Position numbers and translations under genes: made by a program
Origin: DLKC01 sp002478885
GTDB taxonomy: Bacteria; Bacteroidota; Bacteroidia; Chitinophagales; Chitinophagaceae
DNA: 64,000 bases
Reading direction: 5' to 3'
NCBI GenBank assembly: GCA_046329585.1
Contig: JAXLUI010000002.1
Span: 310,001-374,000 of the forward strand
Part shown: one piece after another, positions 1 through 8,483 of the stretch
Layout: each line of letters starts with the position of its first letter
Numbering within the stretch: the first letter of the stretch is position 1
The notes under the pieces: model-generated
Databases searched by the model: none
Seen by the model: only the letters and a program-made list of their open reading frames with translations
What the model was told of the DNA's origin: nothing

Positions 1-84
1 CTGTTTGCCTTCAAAGCTGATTTTCTGCGCTTGCAACAACAGTGAACCCGCTATACCCAACAGTGTTATTAATAGTTTATTCAT
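1..84 (-). CDS. Exported protein, N-terminal fragment (cut by window edge)
   Basis: An ATG at 84 on the minus strand opens a frame that is still open at base 1, giving 28 residues. They begin MNKLLITLLGIAGSLLLQAQ, a short positive start, a hydrophobic core and an AQ cleavage region, so the product is probably exported. Too little is present to name a family. The start lies 22 bp downstream of the stop of the reductase-like gene on the same strand, so the two may be co-transcribed. Confidence 0.65.
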   Translation of the reverse strand, partial: MNKLLITLLGIAGSLLLQAQKISFEGKQ

Positions 85-105
85 GTGGAATGATTGTTTC
101 ATTTC

Positions 106-768
106 TTAAATATTTTGCCCGACTTTTTGTTTTGCTTCCTGCAGGTTTATTGTTTTACCCAAGGCACCAAACTCATGCAGGTCGCCAAATACTTCAATAC
201 GGATGGATTGATCAAGACCACCAATCCTAACAGGCTCATAGCCACTATCACGTATGAGTTGTTCTACATCATTGTTTATGCTTACATCATCGGTGGCATA
301 AAATAAGACTGCCGCAGCTGGTTTCTGAAATGCTGCATTTTGCAGGGAGGCCACACCCAATGTTCCCAATGCTTTGGCAAGTTTTGCATCTTTTGGAAGT
401 AAAGAAGAAAGTATTTCACCGGCTGACTGATCTGTACCAATGATTTTCTTAAATCCCCCTTTTTCATCCGGTGCAATCGGGTTGGAAGGGTCAATAATAA
501 TTTTACCCTTTAGTTCTGAAGCGTACTGACGGAGCAACTCTTTTATCGGATCGAAGTAAATGGCCAATATGAGTATGTCGGCCTGTTTGATTGCGCCTTG
601 TATTGTCATTGGTTGTGCAAGGCTGCCCAGTTTTTGGGCAAGGTTGTTTGCCTTCTCCAATTTTCTGTCGGCAACAATTACAGAACGATGGCCTTTGACC
701 AGGTTGGTAGCTACTGCCGTACCGATATTTCCCAAACCGATGACGGCGACTGTTGATGGCTGTGTCAT
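106..768 (-). CDS. NAD(P)-binding reductase-like protein (F420 oxidoreductase superfamily, COG2085-like)
   Basis: A 220-residue protein starting with a Rossmann nucleotide-binding loop, VAVIGLGNIGTAVA (residues about 7-20), then VIVADRK, a typical end of the second strand where NADP specificity is set. The layout matches the NADPH-dependent F420 reductase/dinucleotide-binding family: an N-terminal Rossmann fold, a middle stretch with IIDPSNP, and a C-terminal part with a GGLDQS segment. Those short proteins move hydride between NAD(P)H and an unknown partner; a true F420 role is unlikely in Bacteroidota (inference). It is divergent from the Crp-type regulator only in distance, not strand: both lie on the minus strand, 102 bp apart, so the regulator could be upstream in the same transcript. 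Confidence 0.75.
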   Translation of the reverse strand: MTQPSTVAVIGLGNIGTAVATNLVKGHRSVIVADRKLEKANNLAQKLGSLAQPMTIQGAIKQADILILAIYFDPIKELLRQYASELKGKIIIDPSNPIAPDEKGGFKKIIGTDQSAGEILSSLLPKDAKLAKALGTLGVASLQNAAFQKPAAAVLFYATDDVSINNDVEQLIRDSGYEPVRIGGLDQSIRIEVFGDLHEFGALGKTINLQEAKQKVGQNI

Positions 769-870
769 GACTATTTCTTTTATTTTTGAAAGTTGATTTA
801 CAGGTGCAAATCTCCACTCCCGGAGCGTGATGCTCCAATGACCTGGTTTAAGAAATAGTATTGATGTAGT

Positions 871-1488
871 TTAAGATTTTGCTTTCCCTGCTTTAGACAG
901 CCTGTTTCTAAGCCTGCTTAAGAATTCTGCTGTAATTCCCAGGTAAGCTGCAATCTGCGTTTGTGAAAGGCGGTTATTAAGGTGCGCATATCGCTCAAGA
1001 AATGACTGATAACGGTCTTCTGCTGTAGAGCTGATGGTTTGCAGTAACCGTTCCTGAAGTTTTACAAAGCTGTTTTCTATTAACACCCTAAATATAAGGT
1101 TGAATTTTGGTGCTGCTGTATAAAGGCTGATCAGATCATCCCTGCTGATCTGCAAAACCATCGTGTCTTCAATGGCATCAATATTAAGTGCTGAAGGTTT
1201 CAAACTGTGAAAGCTGCCCAGATCTATCATCCACCAGTTTTCAGCCGCGAACTGCAGTATGTGCGTATTTCCCTTTTCATCAATCCGATACATTCTTAAA
1301 CAACCACGGACAACGAAGCAAAACTGTGTACATACATTTCCTTCCTGCAACACATATTGCCGTTTTCTGAACAAACGGGAATGAAATCTTTCCCTTACCA
1401 GGTTCCTTTCCGCTTTATCCAAGGGAATGAGTTTATCAAAGTATTGAAGCAGCGGTTCAATGGATGCTTCTTTTAATTCTTCTTTCAT
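871..1488 (-). CDS. Crp/Fnr-family transcriptional regulator
   Basis: A 205-residue protein with an N-terminal cyclic-nucleotide-binding-like barrel (residues about 15-125, including LQEGNVCTQFCFVVRGCLRMY) and a short C-terminal helix-turn-helix region (LSQTQIAAYLGITAEFLSRLRN). This compact form is common in Bacteroidota, where such proteins act as single-component regulators and often do not bind cAMP; the ligand is not predictable here. I chose the ATG at 1488 because the 54 residues that an upstream start would add look non-coding (low complexity, no family match) and the domain starts cleanly after it. It sits upstream of the reductase-like gene on the same strand and may control it (inference). 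Confidence 0.85.
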   Translation of the reverse strand: MKEELKEASIEPLLQYFDKLIPLDKAERNLVRERFHSRLFRKRQYVLQEGNVCTQFCFVVRGCLRMYRIDEKGNTHILQFAAENWWMIDLGSFHSLKPSALNIDAIEDTMVLQISRDDLISLYTAAPKFNLIFRVLIENSFVKLQERLLQTISSTAEDRYQSFLERYAHLNNRLSQTQIAAYLGITAEFLSRLRNRLSKAGKAKS

Positions 1489-1709
1489 CTGCCGGCCTGA
1501 ATGGTGAGGTGTGATACAATGAGCAGTAAAAATAGGAAAAGCCGCTGAAGGGCTAAAATGGCCTGAATAATAATAGCAGGAGCGCTGTGCACGGTGTGCA
1601 GGAGATGCTGCGGAAACAACGATCGTGGCCTCCTGAGCGGCGTGTGACACACAGCGACACGAGGCTATCTGACAGCCGCCCGGGAATGAAATGCAATTGC
1701 CTTGTATGC

Positions 1710-3833
1710 TTATTTTACGATTATCCTTACACGCTCAAGATTTTGAATCCTGGTATAGGGCGTTTTTGCATCAGCTTCTCTTTGAGCAGCCACACGGAGG
1801 GTAATGAAATAAGTTCCCGGCTTTGAAAATGTATGCGTTGTTTTCAGTTTTACCATAGCTGAAGGGGTAAATTTTTCGGCAACAGGAAAAGTACCATTGC
1901 CTTCAAAATCCCATTGTGCAGAAACGACCTTCCCGGTATTTTCCGGCACTTCAATTTCCGCTTCCAAATTAAATGCCTGGCCAACTTTAACTTCAGCCCG
2001 ATCACCGCCATTTGCCTTAAGGTGCACAACTGGTTGTATCCCGTTTCTTTCCCTTGCGTTGCCCGGTATAATGACCTGGCCATCTTCCACTTTATAAGAG
2101 GTGCTCACCGGTGGCGCAATACCTTTTTCAACCCATGCACTCAAATCGAGCAGTGCTTGCTGCAGCACCCCGAGATAACTTACTGTGTGCGCCGGATCTT
2201 CCTGTTTGGTTTGATCGCCGTGGAGTGCATGATCGGTATACCAAAGCCGGAAGTAATTATCGCTGTTGTTGCCCAAATGTTCCTGCACTTTTGAGCGATA
2301 CCAATCTGCCTGCCATGGAAAGGCTTCCCGATCCCACAGAGAAGAGAGGACAATCATCTTTCCTTTAAATTTCCCTGCGGGCAATACGCCGGATGCACCC
2401 ATCGTAAATAATGGCCCTAACAGCATGGGGCGTTGGGGATAAACCGGCTTGCCTGCGGAATCGCGAAACTGATCCCATACATGGTATTCTTTTTCCGGAA
2501 CCTGGTGCCTGTGATAAGTCTGCACAGCAAGAAAATTCGAATTATCAACTTCCACTGTATCTCCCGCTTTAAGCAGCATAAGCACCGAGGGATCTGCTGG
2601 CCCGAGCGCAACCTTGTCGCCGGCAACTTTTGTTAACTGCAATGTTTTTCCCGCAGCCGCACCGCTCTTTATCATTAAGTCGCCGCCCATAAAATTAACA
2701 TCGGGTAAGCTATCTTCTAACTGAAAGGCAACCGGCATTGTTCCCGGTTCCCCTCCCATACTTTTCCAGGCAGCGTCGGCAGTGCCACGATCCTGTGCTG
2801 ACATCGGTTCTACCAATCCAATTTTAACCGCCTCATCCCCGGGGATACCTGATTTTATTTTGCTTGGTTTTTGAATACGCGCCTTTAAAAAAGACGCCGT
2901 AGGATTTGCACCAAGATACCCGGGCCTGGTCCAAAAATCTTCTGTAAAATATTTCCTGTCGGCCATTACCACGCCCTGGTATAACACCAAAAACCCGTGA
3001 ATACCCATCGTCTTATATCCAAACCACGATTTAGGCGGAAACCCCATCCTGGTCACTTCCTGTAATGCGGCTTTTTCCTCCTCATTCAAGCCTGCATACA
3101 TGTCTCCCGACCCACCCGTTTCGACGGCATCTATAATCTGAGGAAGTTTATCGTGTAAGACACGCATCGCATACATGCGAACGGTAAAAACGTTGGGAAT
3201 GGCTTCGGGTGAACCCACTACATAAGGTACGGCTCCGTCCCATACATCTTCGGTATTCTCCATGCCGCCTATCGTGCGGAAAGCCCCCCCACTTCCACCA
3301 AAAGCGTAGCCGTATGGCCGATCTGACCGCCCATAAATCTGAGCTGCAACAACCCGTGAAAACTGAGCAGCCACAGCATTGGCCCGGAAAGCCCCAATGG
3401 TAGCATCGCCGCCTATGTTTGGCTTTGAAAAATCTATTTTTCCACCTTCATTGGTTTCGATAAAATAAGCACCGCTGCCAATAGAAAAGCTGATCTTGTC
3501 TTCTTCCCCTGTTGCAGCCTGAGAAAGGTTTTCATTGTCGGGGAAAGGGGTGATATATTGAAAGAAGCGCCCTTTGTAATTTTCTTTTTGGGGAAAGTAA
3601 AAAGAGAAACGTGTTTCCGTTCCTTTAAATCCACCATGAACATACCGATGGCGAACAGGTTTATCCCGCCACTCATCTACATCAACATAAGGGTTTTTAA
3701 ACAACGTGTCTTTTGTTGTAAAGCTTTTGGCTAACTCATCAGATAACTGAATGAGATTATTTTGAGCCTGCAGATGTAATGACAATCCAAAAAATATGCA
3801 AACAAAAGCGAAAGAAAATTTATAAGCTGACAT
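1710..3833 (-). CDS. Secreted tannase/esterase-like alpha/beta hydrolase with C-terminal PKD-like domain
   Basis: A 707-residue exported protein: signal peptide at residues 1-23 (hydrophobic core then LQAQ), a long catalytic region with the nucleophile-elbow-like motif GYAFGGSGGAF (serine near residue 181), and a C-terminal beta domain (about 600-707) resembling a PKD fold (WDFEGNGTF, then HTFSKPGTYFITLRV). The GGSGG elbow and the DGAVPYV stretch after it are reminiscent of tannase/feruloyl-esterase type hydrolases, but the substrate cannot be stated. No T9SS sorting tail is seen, so it is probably periplasmic or released. It is monocistronic: about 200 bp of repeat-filled DNA separates it from the next minus-strand gene. 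Confidence 0.65.
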   Translation of the reverse strand: MSAYKFSFAFVCIFFGLSLHLQAQNNLIQLSDELAKSFTTKDTLFKNPYVDVDEWRDKPVRHRYVHGGFKGTETRFSFYFPQKENYKGRFFQYITPFPDNENLSQAATGEEDKISFSIGSGAYFIETNEGGKIDFSKPNIGGDATIGAFRANAVAAQFSRVVAAQIYGRSDRPYGYAFGGSGGAFRTIGGMENTEDVWDGAVPYVVGSPEAIPNVFTVRMYAMRVLHDKLPQIIDAVETGGSGDMYAGLNEEEKAALQEVTRMGFPPKSWFGYKTMGIHGFLVLYQGVVMADRKYFTEDFWTRPGYLGANPTASFLKARIQKPSKIKSGIPGDEAVKIGLVEPMSAQDRGTADAAWKSMGGEPGTMPVAFQLEDSLPDVNFMGGDLMIKSGAAAGKTLQLTKVAGDKVALGPADPSVLMLLKAGDTVEVDNSNFLAVQTYHRHQVPEKEYHVWDQFRDSAGKPVYPQRPMLLGPLFTMGASGVLPAGKFKGKMIVLSSLWDREAFPWQADWYRSKVQEHLGNNSDNYFRLWYTDHALHGDQTKQEDPAHTVSYLGVLQQALLDLSAWVEKGIAPPVSTSYKVEDGQVIIPGNARERNGIQPVVHLKANGGDRAEVKVGQAFNLEAEIEVPENTGKVVSAQWDFEGNGTFPVAEKFTPSAMVKLKTTHTFSKPGTYFITLRVAAQREADAKTPYTRIQNLERVRIIVK

Positions 3834-3875
3834 GATAGGATGTTTATCTGTGATGGCTATTTTGTTATTGGTTGT

Positions 3876-4030
3876 ATCATACCGGCTTTGTTTTTTTTTA
3901 GCATCGTCCCTTGCGTCGCAAGCACTTCGTCAACATATCATCTGGCAGCAATAAAGCTGAATATATAACAGAACGATGAAAGGATTGCGACGCAACGATG
4001 CTCAACCGGAGTTACCCAAGCCGGTATCAT
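3876..4030. repeat. Inverted pair of the TTGCGTCGCA repeat (copies 1 and 2)
   Basis: Two copies face each other. The outer arms are ATACCGGCTTTG (from 3879) and CAAGCCGGTAT (to 4028). The inner arms are GCATCG with TTGCGTCGCAA (3901-3921) and TTGCGACGCAACGATGC (3985-4001). The unit could fold into a long hairpin. It fills the gap between two minus-strand hydrolase genes. Confidence 0.75.
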
Positions 4031-5011
4031 TTATTTAGTCTCTACTTCATATTTATCCCAACCTGTTATGTACAAAGGCACAACATTGTACATATCCTGC
4101 ATTGAATCGGGTTTCTTGTCTGTCCAAATAGTATGAATAATGGCTTTCTTTCCATTCATTACAAACTGTTCAATGAACTCGTCTGTTTCGCTAAAATTGT
4201 ATTGCAAAGGCTTTAAAGCCACGATATGGTCGGCACCAACCTCTTCATAAAACCAATGAGGATAATTTGATTTTACAAACCCGTTATGCAAGTAGTTTGA
4301 ACCTGCATAAAAATCGCCCTCAACAGATTTTGTATCGAATGGCACAAGCTGGTCTACGCTGCCATGCATTAACAGCATGGGACATGGTGCTTTTTTCCAG
4401 GTAAGTGAGTCCTGGCGTGTAATAATACAGCCTGCATGAGAAATAACTCCGGCATAATTAAACCCTTTGGGAAGGAGACCTGAAAACTGTCCCCCGGAGC
4501 ATATATCATATTCTGCCATTAAACAAGCAACGGCTCCGGCGATACCTCCTGAAATAATTATTTTACCCGTATCAATATTCCATTCATTCGCTTTGCTAAT
4601 GATGAACGCTGTTGCGTCAATAAGGTCGCCATATCCTAAAGAAACAGCCTTCATCACAGCTTCTTCATCTGGCTGTTTATTATTTGCAAGACCCAACCTG
4701 TAGTCTATTGAAATTACAACGAATCCTGCTGCAGCAAAATGTTTACAATATTGTGTTTGTAATGCATTGATGCGGCTGCCGGTTGCAAAACCACCACCAT
4801 GCACATAAATAAACACAGGGCGTTTGCCTTTATATGGAACGCCGTTATCGACATACTTATCAAGGTACACATGGGTTGTATCCTTCACAGCATAGAGCAC
4901 GGTTTCTCGTGTGACTGTACTTTGTGCTGACACAGCTGTGATGTAAAAAAAGCACAGCATAGCCAACAGCATTCTTTTGATGCCGGTAAATTTTGAAGTA
5001 TCATTTTTCAT
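4031..5011 (-). CDS. Exported alpha/beta hydrolase (carboxylesterase/BD-FAE-like) with apparent loss of the nucleophile serine
   Basis: A 326-residue protein with a signal peptide (residues 1-30, ending VSAQ) and a hormone-sensitive-lipase/BD-FAE-like fold: oxyanion motif HGGG at 71-74, an acid in HGSVDQ (D220) and a catalytic-type histidine in GADH (H262). The nucleophile elbow, normally GxSxG, reads SGGIAGA, with isoleucine at 157 (codon ATC at 4543-4541) where serine is expected. It may therefore be inactive or use another residue. I prefer the ATG at 5011, just before the signal peptide; a TTG at 5044 overlaps the stop of the TetR gene upstream and would couple translation. TetR-hydrolase pairing suggests repression by the regulator. 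Confidence 0.75.
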   Translation of the reverse strand: MKNDTSKFTGIKRMLLAMLCFFYITAVSAQSTVTRETVLYAVKDTTHVYLDKYVDNGVPYKGKRPVFIYVHGGGFATGSRINALQTQYCKHFAAAGFVVISIDYRLGLANNKQPDEEAVMKAVSLGYGDLIDATAFIISKANEWNIDTGKIIISGGIAGAVACLMAEYDICSGGQFSGLLPKGFNYAGVISHAGCIITRQDSLTWKKAPCPMLLMHGSVDQLVPFDTKSVEGDFYAGSNYLHNGFVKSNYPHWFYEEVGADHIVALKPLQYNFSETDEFIEQFVMNGKKAIIHTIWTDKKPDSMQDMYNVVPLYITGWDKYEVETK

Positions 5012-5040
5012 TGATGTATCTTTTGCATTTGATAATTGTG

Positions 5041-5682
5041 TCAATATTTTTTTGGGTTAGTGCTTTTTTGCGTTGCATTGTATTGATTGATGTGCCTATC
5101 TAATATCGTTATGCCTTTATGAGTGCAAAAGCCTCTGAAATAAACCGCTATCGTATTTTGCAAAATTTCATAGGTTGATGCCGATAACAATTTGTACTGT
5201 TTTTCTCTTACAATTGAGACGTATAAAGCGTATATACCTTCTAATACAATAGCAGGGACAATATCCTTCCGAAAAACGCCTTCCACTATCCCATGTTCAA
5301 TCATTTCAATAAACTTGTCTGAAAACTTTTTTGATATGGATGATTCTACTTTTTTAGCCAGTTTGGGATAGTAGTAATCCAAATCCTGGTAAAATAGTTT
5401 GCTAACCCTTGGTTCGGTCTCTATTGCGTTGCGCCAGACATCAAAAAGCAGGGAAACGGTATCCTGGCCGGGTGGAAGATTTTGCAGCATCTCATATCTT
5501 TGATCGTGATACAGATGTAACACCTCTTCTAAAAGCTTTTCCTTATTCTTGAAGTATTTATAGATCGTCTTTGTTGAAATGCCCAACAATGCAACAAGTT
5601 TTTCGTTAGACATTTTTCTGATTCCATGCTGCAGAAAATACTTTAAGCACGTACTGAGCATTTCGTCTTTTGCATTGGCCAT
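5041..5682 (-). CDS. TetR/AcrR-family transcriptional regulator
   Basis: A 213-residue protein with an N-terminal TetR DNA-binding domain (residues about 5-55): KMSNEKLVALLGISTKTIYKYF is the helix-turn-helix, followed by the usual NKEKLLEEVL helix. The C-terminal two thirds are a helical ligand and dimer domain without a nameable ligand. The stop touches the upstream region of the exported hydrolase on the same strand, so the two form a likely operon. Two inverted repeats sharing TTTCC/GGAAA half sites lie directly upstream (5707-5757) and are good candidates for its own operator. Confidence 0.9.
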   Translation of the reverse strand: MANAKDEMLSTCLKYFLQHGIRKMSNEKLVALLGISTKTIYKYFKNKEKLLEEVLHLYHDQRYEMLQNLPPGQDTVSLLFDVWRNAIETEPRVSKLFYQDLDYYYPKLAKKVESSISKKFSDKFIEMIEHGIVEGVFRKDIVPAIVLEGIYALYVSIVREKQYKLLSASTYEILQNTIAVYFRGFCTHKGITILDRHINQYNATQKSTNPKKY

Positions 5683-5996
5683 GCGGAAATTATTTTTACT
5701 AATTAGTTTCCAACAAAGGAAAAGGAAATTATTTTAATAAAAAAGTTTCCATGGAAAATTCCGCTACTAACTGCCAATTATTGGTTACAAGGAAGGCTTT
5801 GCCTGCGATCGTAGCTGCAGCCGTTGAAGTGAAATTGCTCAATAAGATTACCGAACATACGGGTGAGTGATGCCGGATAAGCCTGTGCTACGGTAGCGTA
5901 CCGGTAAATGGAGACAGCACCCGATAGATACAATTAAGTGGAGAGCAGGCTGGCATTCCACAGCGTTTCCTTCGGGTAACGCTGTGGGTCAAAAGA
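5683..5996. other. 314-bp gap: operators, possible gene relic, hairpin
   Basis: No intact gene. It holds the TetR operator candidates at the left. At about 5791-5870 a short plus-strand stretch is open and protein-like (LPAIVAAAVEVKLLNKITEH then stop), perhaps a gene relic of unknown origin. A perfect 10-bp stem with a 10-nt loop, CCACAGCGTT/AACGCTGTGG, lies at 5958-5987, just after the stop of the DUF4062 gene. No T-run follows it on either strand. Confidence 0.4.
5707..5757. promoter_or_regulatory. Candidate TetR operator: two TTTCC/GGAAA inverted repeats
   Basis: TTTCC-AACAAA-GGAAA (5707-5722) and the perfect palindrome TTTCCATGGAAA (5746-5757) lie 25-75 bp upstream of the TetR-family start. 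Same half sites, different spacer. TetR proteins commonly bind palindromes next to their own gene; binding here is inferred from position and symmetry only. Confidence 0.45.
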
Positions 5997-6950
5997 TCAG
6001 GTACTCAGGGCGTCATTCACTTCATCGGCAGGAAATAACTTTATGAGTTCTTCAACTGCGGTTCTGAATATTCCGAGATGGATGTTTACTTCTAAATTAT
6101 TATAAACAAACTCCCTTGTTACCGGAGCGGCAGTACTGTTTGGTTCCGGAACATTTGCTGCAACCAGCATTGCCCTGTATGCATCGAAACAATTTATTGC
6201 TTCGCGTTGAAAAGCGGCAAAAACTTCATCAAATTGTCGCTGCTCAATTATGTCCGCGTTCAGCGTTGCGTGTTTAATTGGAAGTTCCCTCCTCAATTTG
6301 TAATAACTATTGAAAAGGTCGTTTTGATTCTTGTCAGACATTGCTTTGCCTTGTTTGGAAAAATGACCTTTGTCATCAGCGCTTTCGAACAACTCCTTAA
6401 AGAGCGTATCAAATTTATCCGGCAATTGATTTAACCAACTCAAAACAATAACCCTTTCGTGGCGTGTTCGTGCCCTATCAGCGTTTTGCTGTTTTGCCAT
6501 CAGCCAGCGGGTCAGTTCAGGGACAATATTGATTGAAGCGGGGTATGTATCAAAATAACCTACAGCTTTCGTTGCTGCGAGTTCTGCCCTCCAATGAAGC
6601 AAATCGTGGTCTTTTTCGAGATCATTGTATTTTGCCGGCAGGTTTACTCCATCCCTTAATAAAAAAACAAGGGTGTCGATGCCCCCCAATTTTGCCGTCT
6701 CGTATTCAACCTGTGTGATGCTCAGTATATCCCCATAGGGAACATAACCGCGCCTGTAACCCACAAGCAGGATGCACAGATCGCAACCGTTTAAACGGTC
6801 AGGGGAAAATTGTGTTGGTTCATCACCGGCCGCGGACCAGTCTTCAAATGGATCAACAAAAATGCCTGAGATCCTGAGTGCGTGTATTACAAATTTCCGG
6901 TGTTCCCTTAAGTCTTCCAGGGTTGAGGCAACAAACGCCTTGTATGCCAT
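5997..6950 (-). CDS. DUF4062 domain protein with uncharacterised C-terminal region
   Basis: A 317-residue cytoplasmic protein. The first ~115 residues match the DUF4062 pattern: an opening beta strand with VASTLEDLREHR, DPFEDW, a CDLCILLVGYRRGYVP segment and SITQVEYETA. DUF4062 resembles TIR-like domains and is often found fused to signalling NTPases or effectors in bacterial conflict systems (established knowledge). Here no NTPase follows: the remaining ~200 residues are mostly helical with no motif I recognise. It stands alone, between a TetR operon and an exported Nif3 gene. A defence or stress role is possible but not shown. Confidence 0.7.
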   Translation of the reverse strand: MAYKAFVASTLEDLREHRKFVIHALRISGIFVDPFEDWSAAGDEPTQFSPDRLNGCDLCILLVGYRRGYVPYGDILSITQVEYETAKLGGIDTLVFLLRDGVNLPAKYNDLEKDHDLLHWRAELAATKAVGYFDTYPASINIVPELTRWLMAKQQNADRARTRHERVIVLSWLNQLPDKFDTLFKELFESADDKGHFSKQGKAMSDKNQNDLFNSYYKLRRELPIKHATLNADIIEQRQFDEVFAAFQREAINCFDAYRAMLVAANVPEPNSTAAPVTREFVYNNLEVNIHLGIFRTAVEELIKLFPADEVNDALST

Positions 6951-7194
6951 AGTTTTTTAGTTTAGATTTTGCAAGCAGTGGCTATTTCATTGGAAGTTGC
7001 CGTATAATACAATTTTATTAAAAATTGTGATTATTACAAATAACTTATGACAAGTGGTGCAAAGGATGGGAATGGGCCCGCAGGGATAAATAGCCGCGGT
7101 TAGTATTACCAGCGTTTTTATGCAATGGGGCGATGTAGACTCCAAGCACAGCACCTATATTTACTGAAGCATTGAACAAATAAAGTCTGCGTTT

Positions 7195-8061
7195 ATGAAA
7201 TACTTTTTTCTTACTGCCGTCATGTTTGTGGGTTTTAAAACAATATTGTATGCTCAATCTGCCTCTACCCCGTTAACTGCGCTGCAGACAATTGAATTGA
7301 TAAAGCAACATGTACAACCACAATGGTTTGATACAAGAACAGATACCATTATTACCGGCAATGGCTCCGATACGCTCAAGGGTATTGCCACCTGCATGTT
7401 TATTGATATGAATATCCTGCAACAAGCCGTTGCGGCAAATTGCAATATGATCATTACGCATGAACCCACCTTTTATAATGCCAATGATAACCCGCCGGAT
7501 TTTATGAAAGAAGATAAAGTGCTGAAAGAAAAGATGGATTATATAAACGAACACAGACTCATCATATTCAGGTTCCATGACAATGCGCACAGGAATAGGC
7601 CTGACCAGGTAATGCAGGGACTGGCAGACGACCTGGGCTGGAAAGTTGTCAACCAATCACCCTGGATCCTGGAAGTCAAAAAACAAAAGCTTTCCGCGCT
7701 AGCCAAAAACCTGGAAAAGCACTTTAATACAGAAGGCATTCGTGTAACAGGAGACCCTGATCTTGAAATCAGCAGGCTAGCTTTGGTTCCGGGGCTGGCT
7801 CCCACCTTACAAATGCATCTCGGTGCATTACAGCGGGATGATGTAGATGCCATACTTGTTGGCGAAGCACGAGAGTGGGAAGATTATATCTACGCCAGGG
7901 ACGCAACAGAACAGGGAAAAAAGAAAGCCGCCATATTTATCGGGCATATGCACTCTGAAGAACCAGGTATGAAGTATTGTGCTGACTGGTTACAGACCTT
8001 TATAAAAAATGTGCCGGTACGTTTTCTAAAAGATGAAAACTTCTGGTGGTCGCCTAAGTAA
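7195..8061 (+). CDS. Exported Nif3-like dinuclear-metal-centre protein
   Basis: A 288-residue protein beginning with a signal peptide (MKYFFLTAVMFVGFKTILYAQ). The rest follows the Nif3/YbgI fold: IITHEPTFYN (about residues 86-95) and FRFHDNAHRNRP supply likely metal ligands, and FIGHMHSEEPGMKY near the C-terminus carries the family's second histidine/glutamate ligand set. Nif3 proteins are normally cytoplasmic toroidal hexamers of unclear function, sometimes linked to GTP cyclohydrolase I. A secreted version implies a periplasmic metal-dependent hydrolase-like role (inference). Monocistronic, followed by a 420-bp gap. Confidence 0.8.
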   Translation: MKYFFLTAVMFVGFKTILYAQSASTPLTALQTIELIKQHVQPQWFDTRTDTIITGNGSDTLKGIATCMFIDMNILQQAVAANCNMIITHEPTFYNANDNPPDFMKEDKVLKEKMDYINEHRLIIFRFHDNAHRNRPDQVMQGLADDLGWKVVNQSPWILEVKKQKLSALAKNLEKHFNTEGIRVTGDPDLEISRLALVPGLAPTLQMHLGALQRDDVDAILVGEAREWEDYIYARDATEQGKKKAAIFIGHMHSEEPGMKYCADWLQTFIKNVPVRFLKDENFWWSPK

Positions 8062-8483
8062 GTGCTGATGTAGAAACAATAACCGACAGATCGCTATCCT
8101 ACCCTTTTACCACTAGCGGCGGCGTGCCATCAGCTGCAGGAACAGTTAAGGTCCCGGTTGGTGGGACGGCGACCGATGATTAAATAGATTTTTTGTTGCC
8201 GGCTCTGGCACTCATGGCATCGTTTGTTGTGTCACTCACTTCATCGCCCGGAATTTTGTGCAGCAGTGCCGGGTTTCGGCTGATGGAGCAACAACCGGTA
8301 CTGTTCCATTATTTCTCACATGCAAGCCGGGTTTTTCATAACTTGTCGTAGTTTATCGTGTAGCGATAATATCGCTGCTGGTCCAAAGCTCTTAATACTG
8401 AGCATGTTGCGGGAATGTGTCGCGGGAAAGCCAATCCAACAAACGTCCGAAAACAGATTATACCCGTTCTAAACGTAACTCCC
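8062..8483. other. 420-bp gap with one degenerate TTGCGTCGCA-type repeat
   Basis: No credible gene. The only structure seen is a decayed repeat copy at 8191-8250. An upstream reading-frame extension of the following lipoprotein (from 8415) lacks signal-peptide character and is not accepted. Confidence 0.5.
8191..8250 (+). repeat. Degenerate TTGCGTCGCA-family repeat (copy 3)
   Basis: It contains GTTGCCGGCTCTGGC, then GCATCGTTTGTTGTGTCACT. The layout matches the other copies, but the core is mutated (GTTGTGTCACT instead of GTTGCGTCGCA). Confidence 0.5.

Noticed and set aside
106..768. True F420-dependent reductase
   Set aside because: Only the nucleotide-binding layout is supported; F420 is not expected in this phylum.
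5958..5987. Rho-independent terminator after the DUF4062 gene
   Set aside because: The stem is perfect but no T-run follows on either strand; recorded only as a hairpin.
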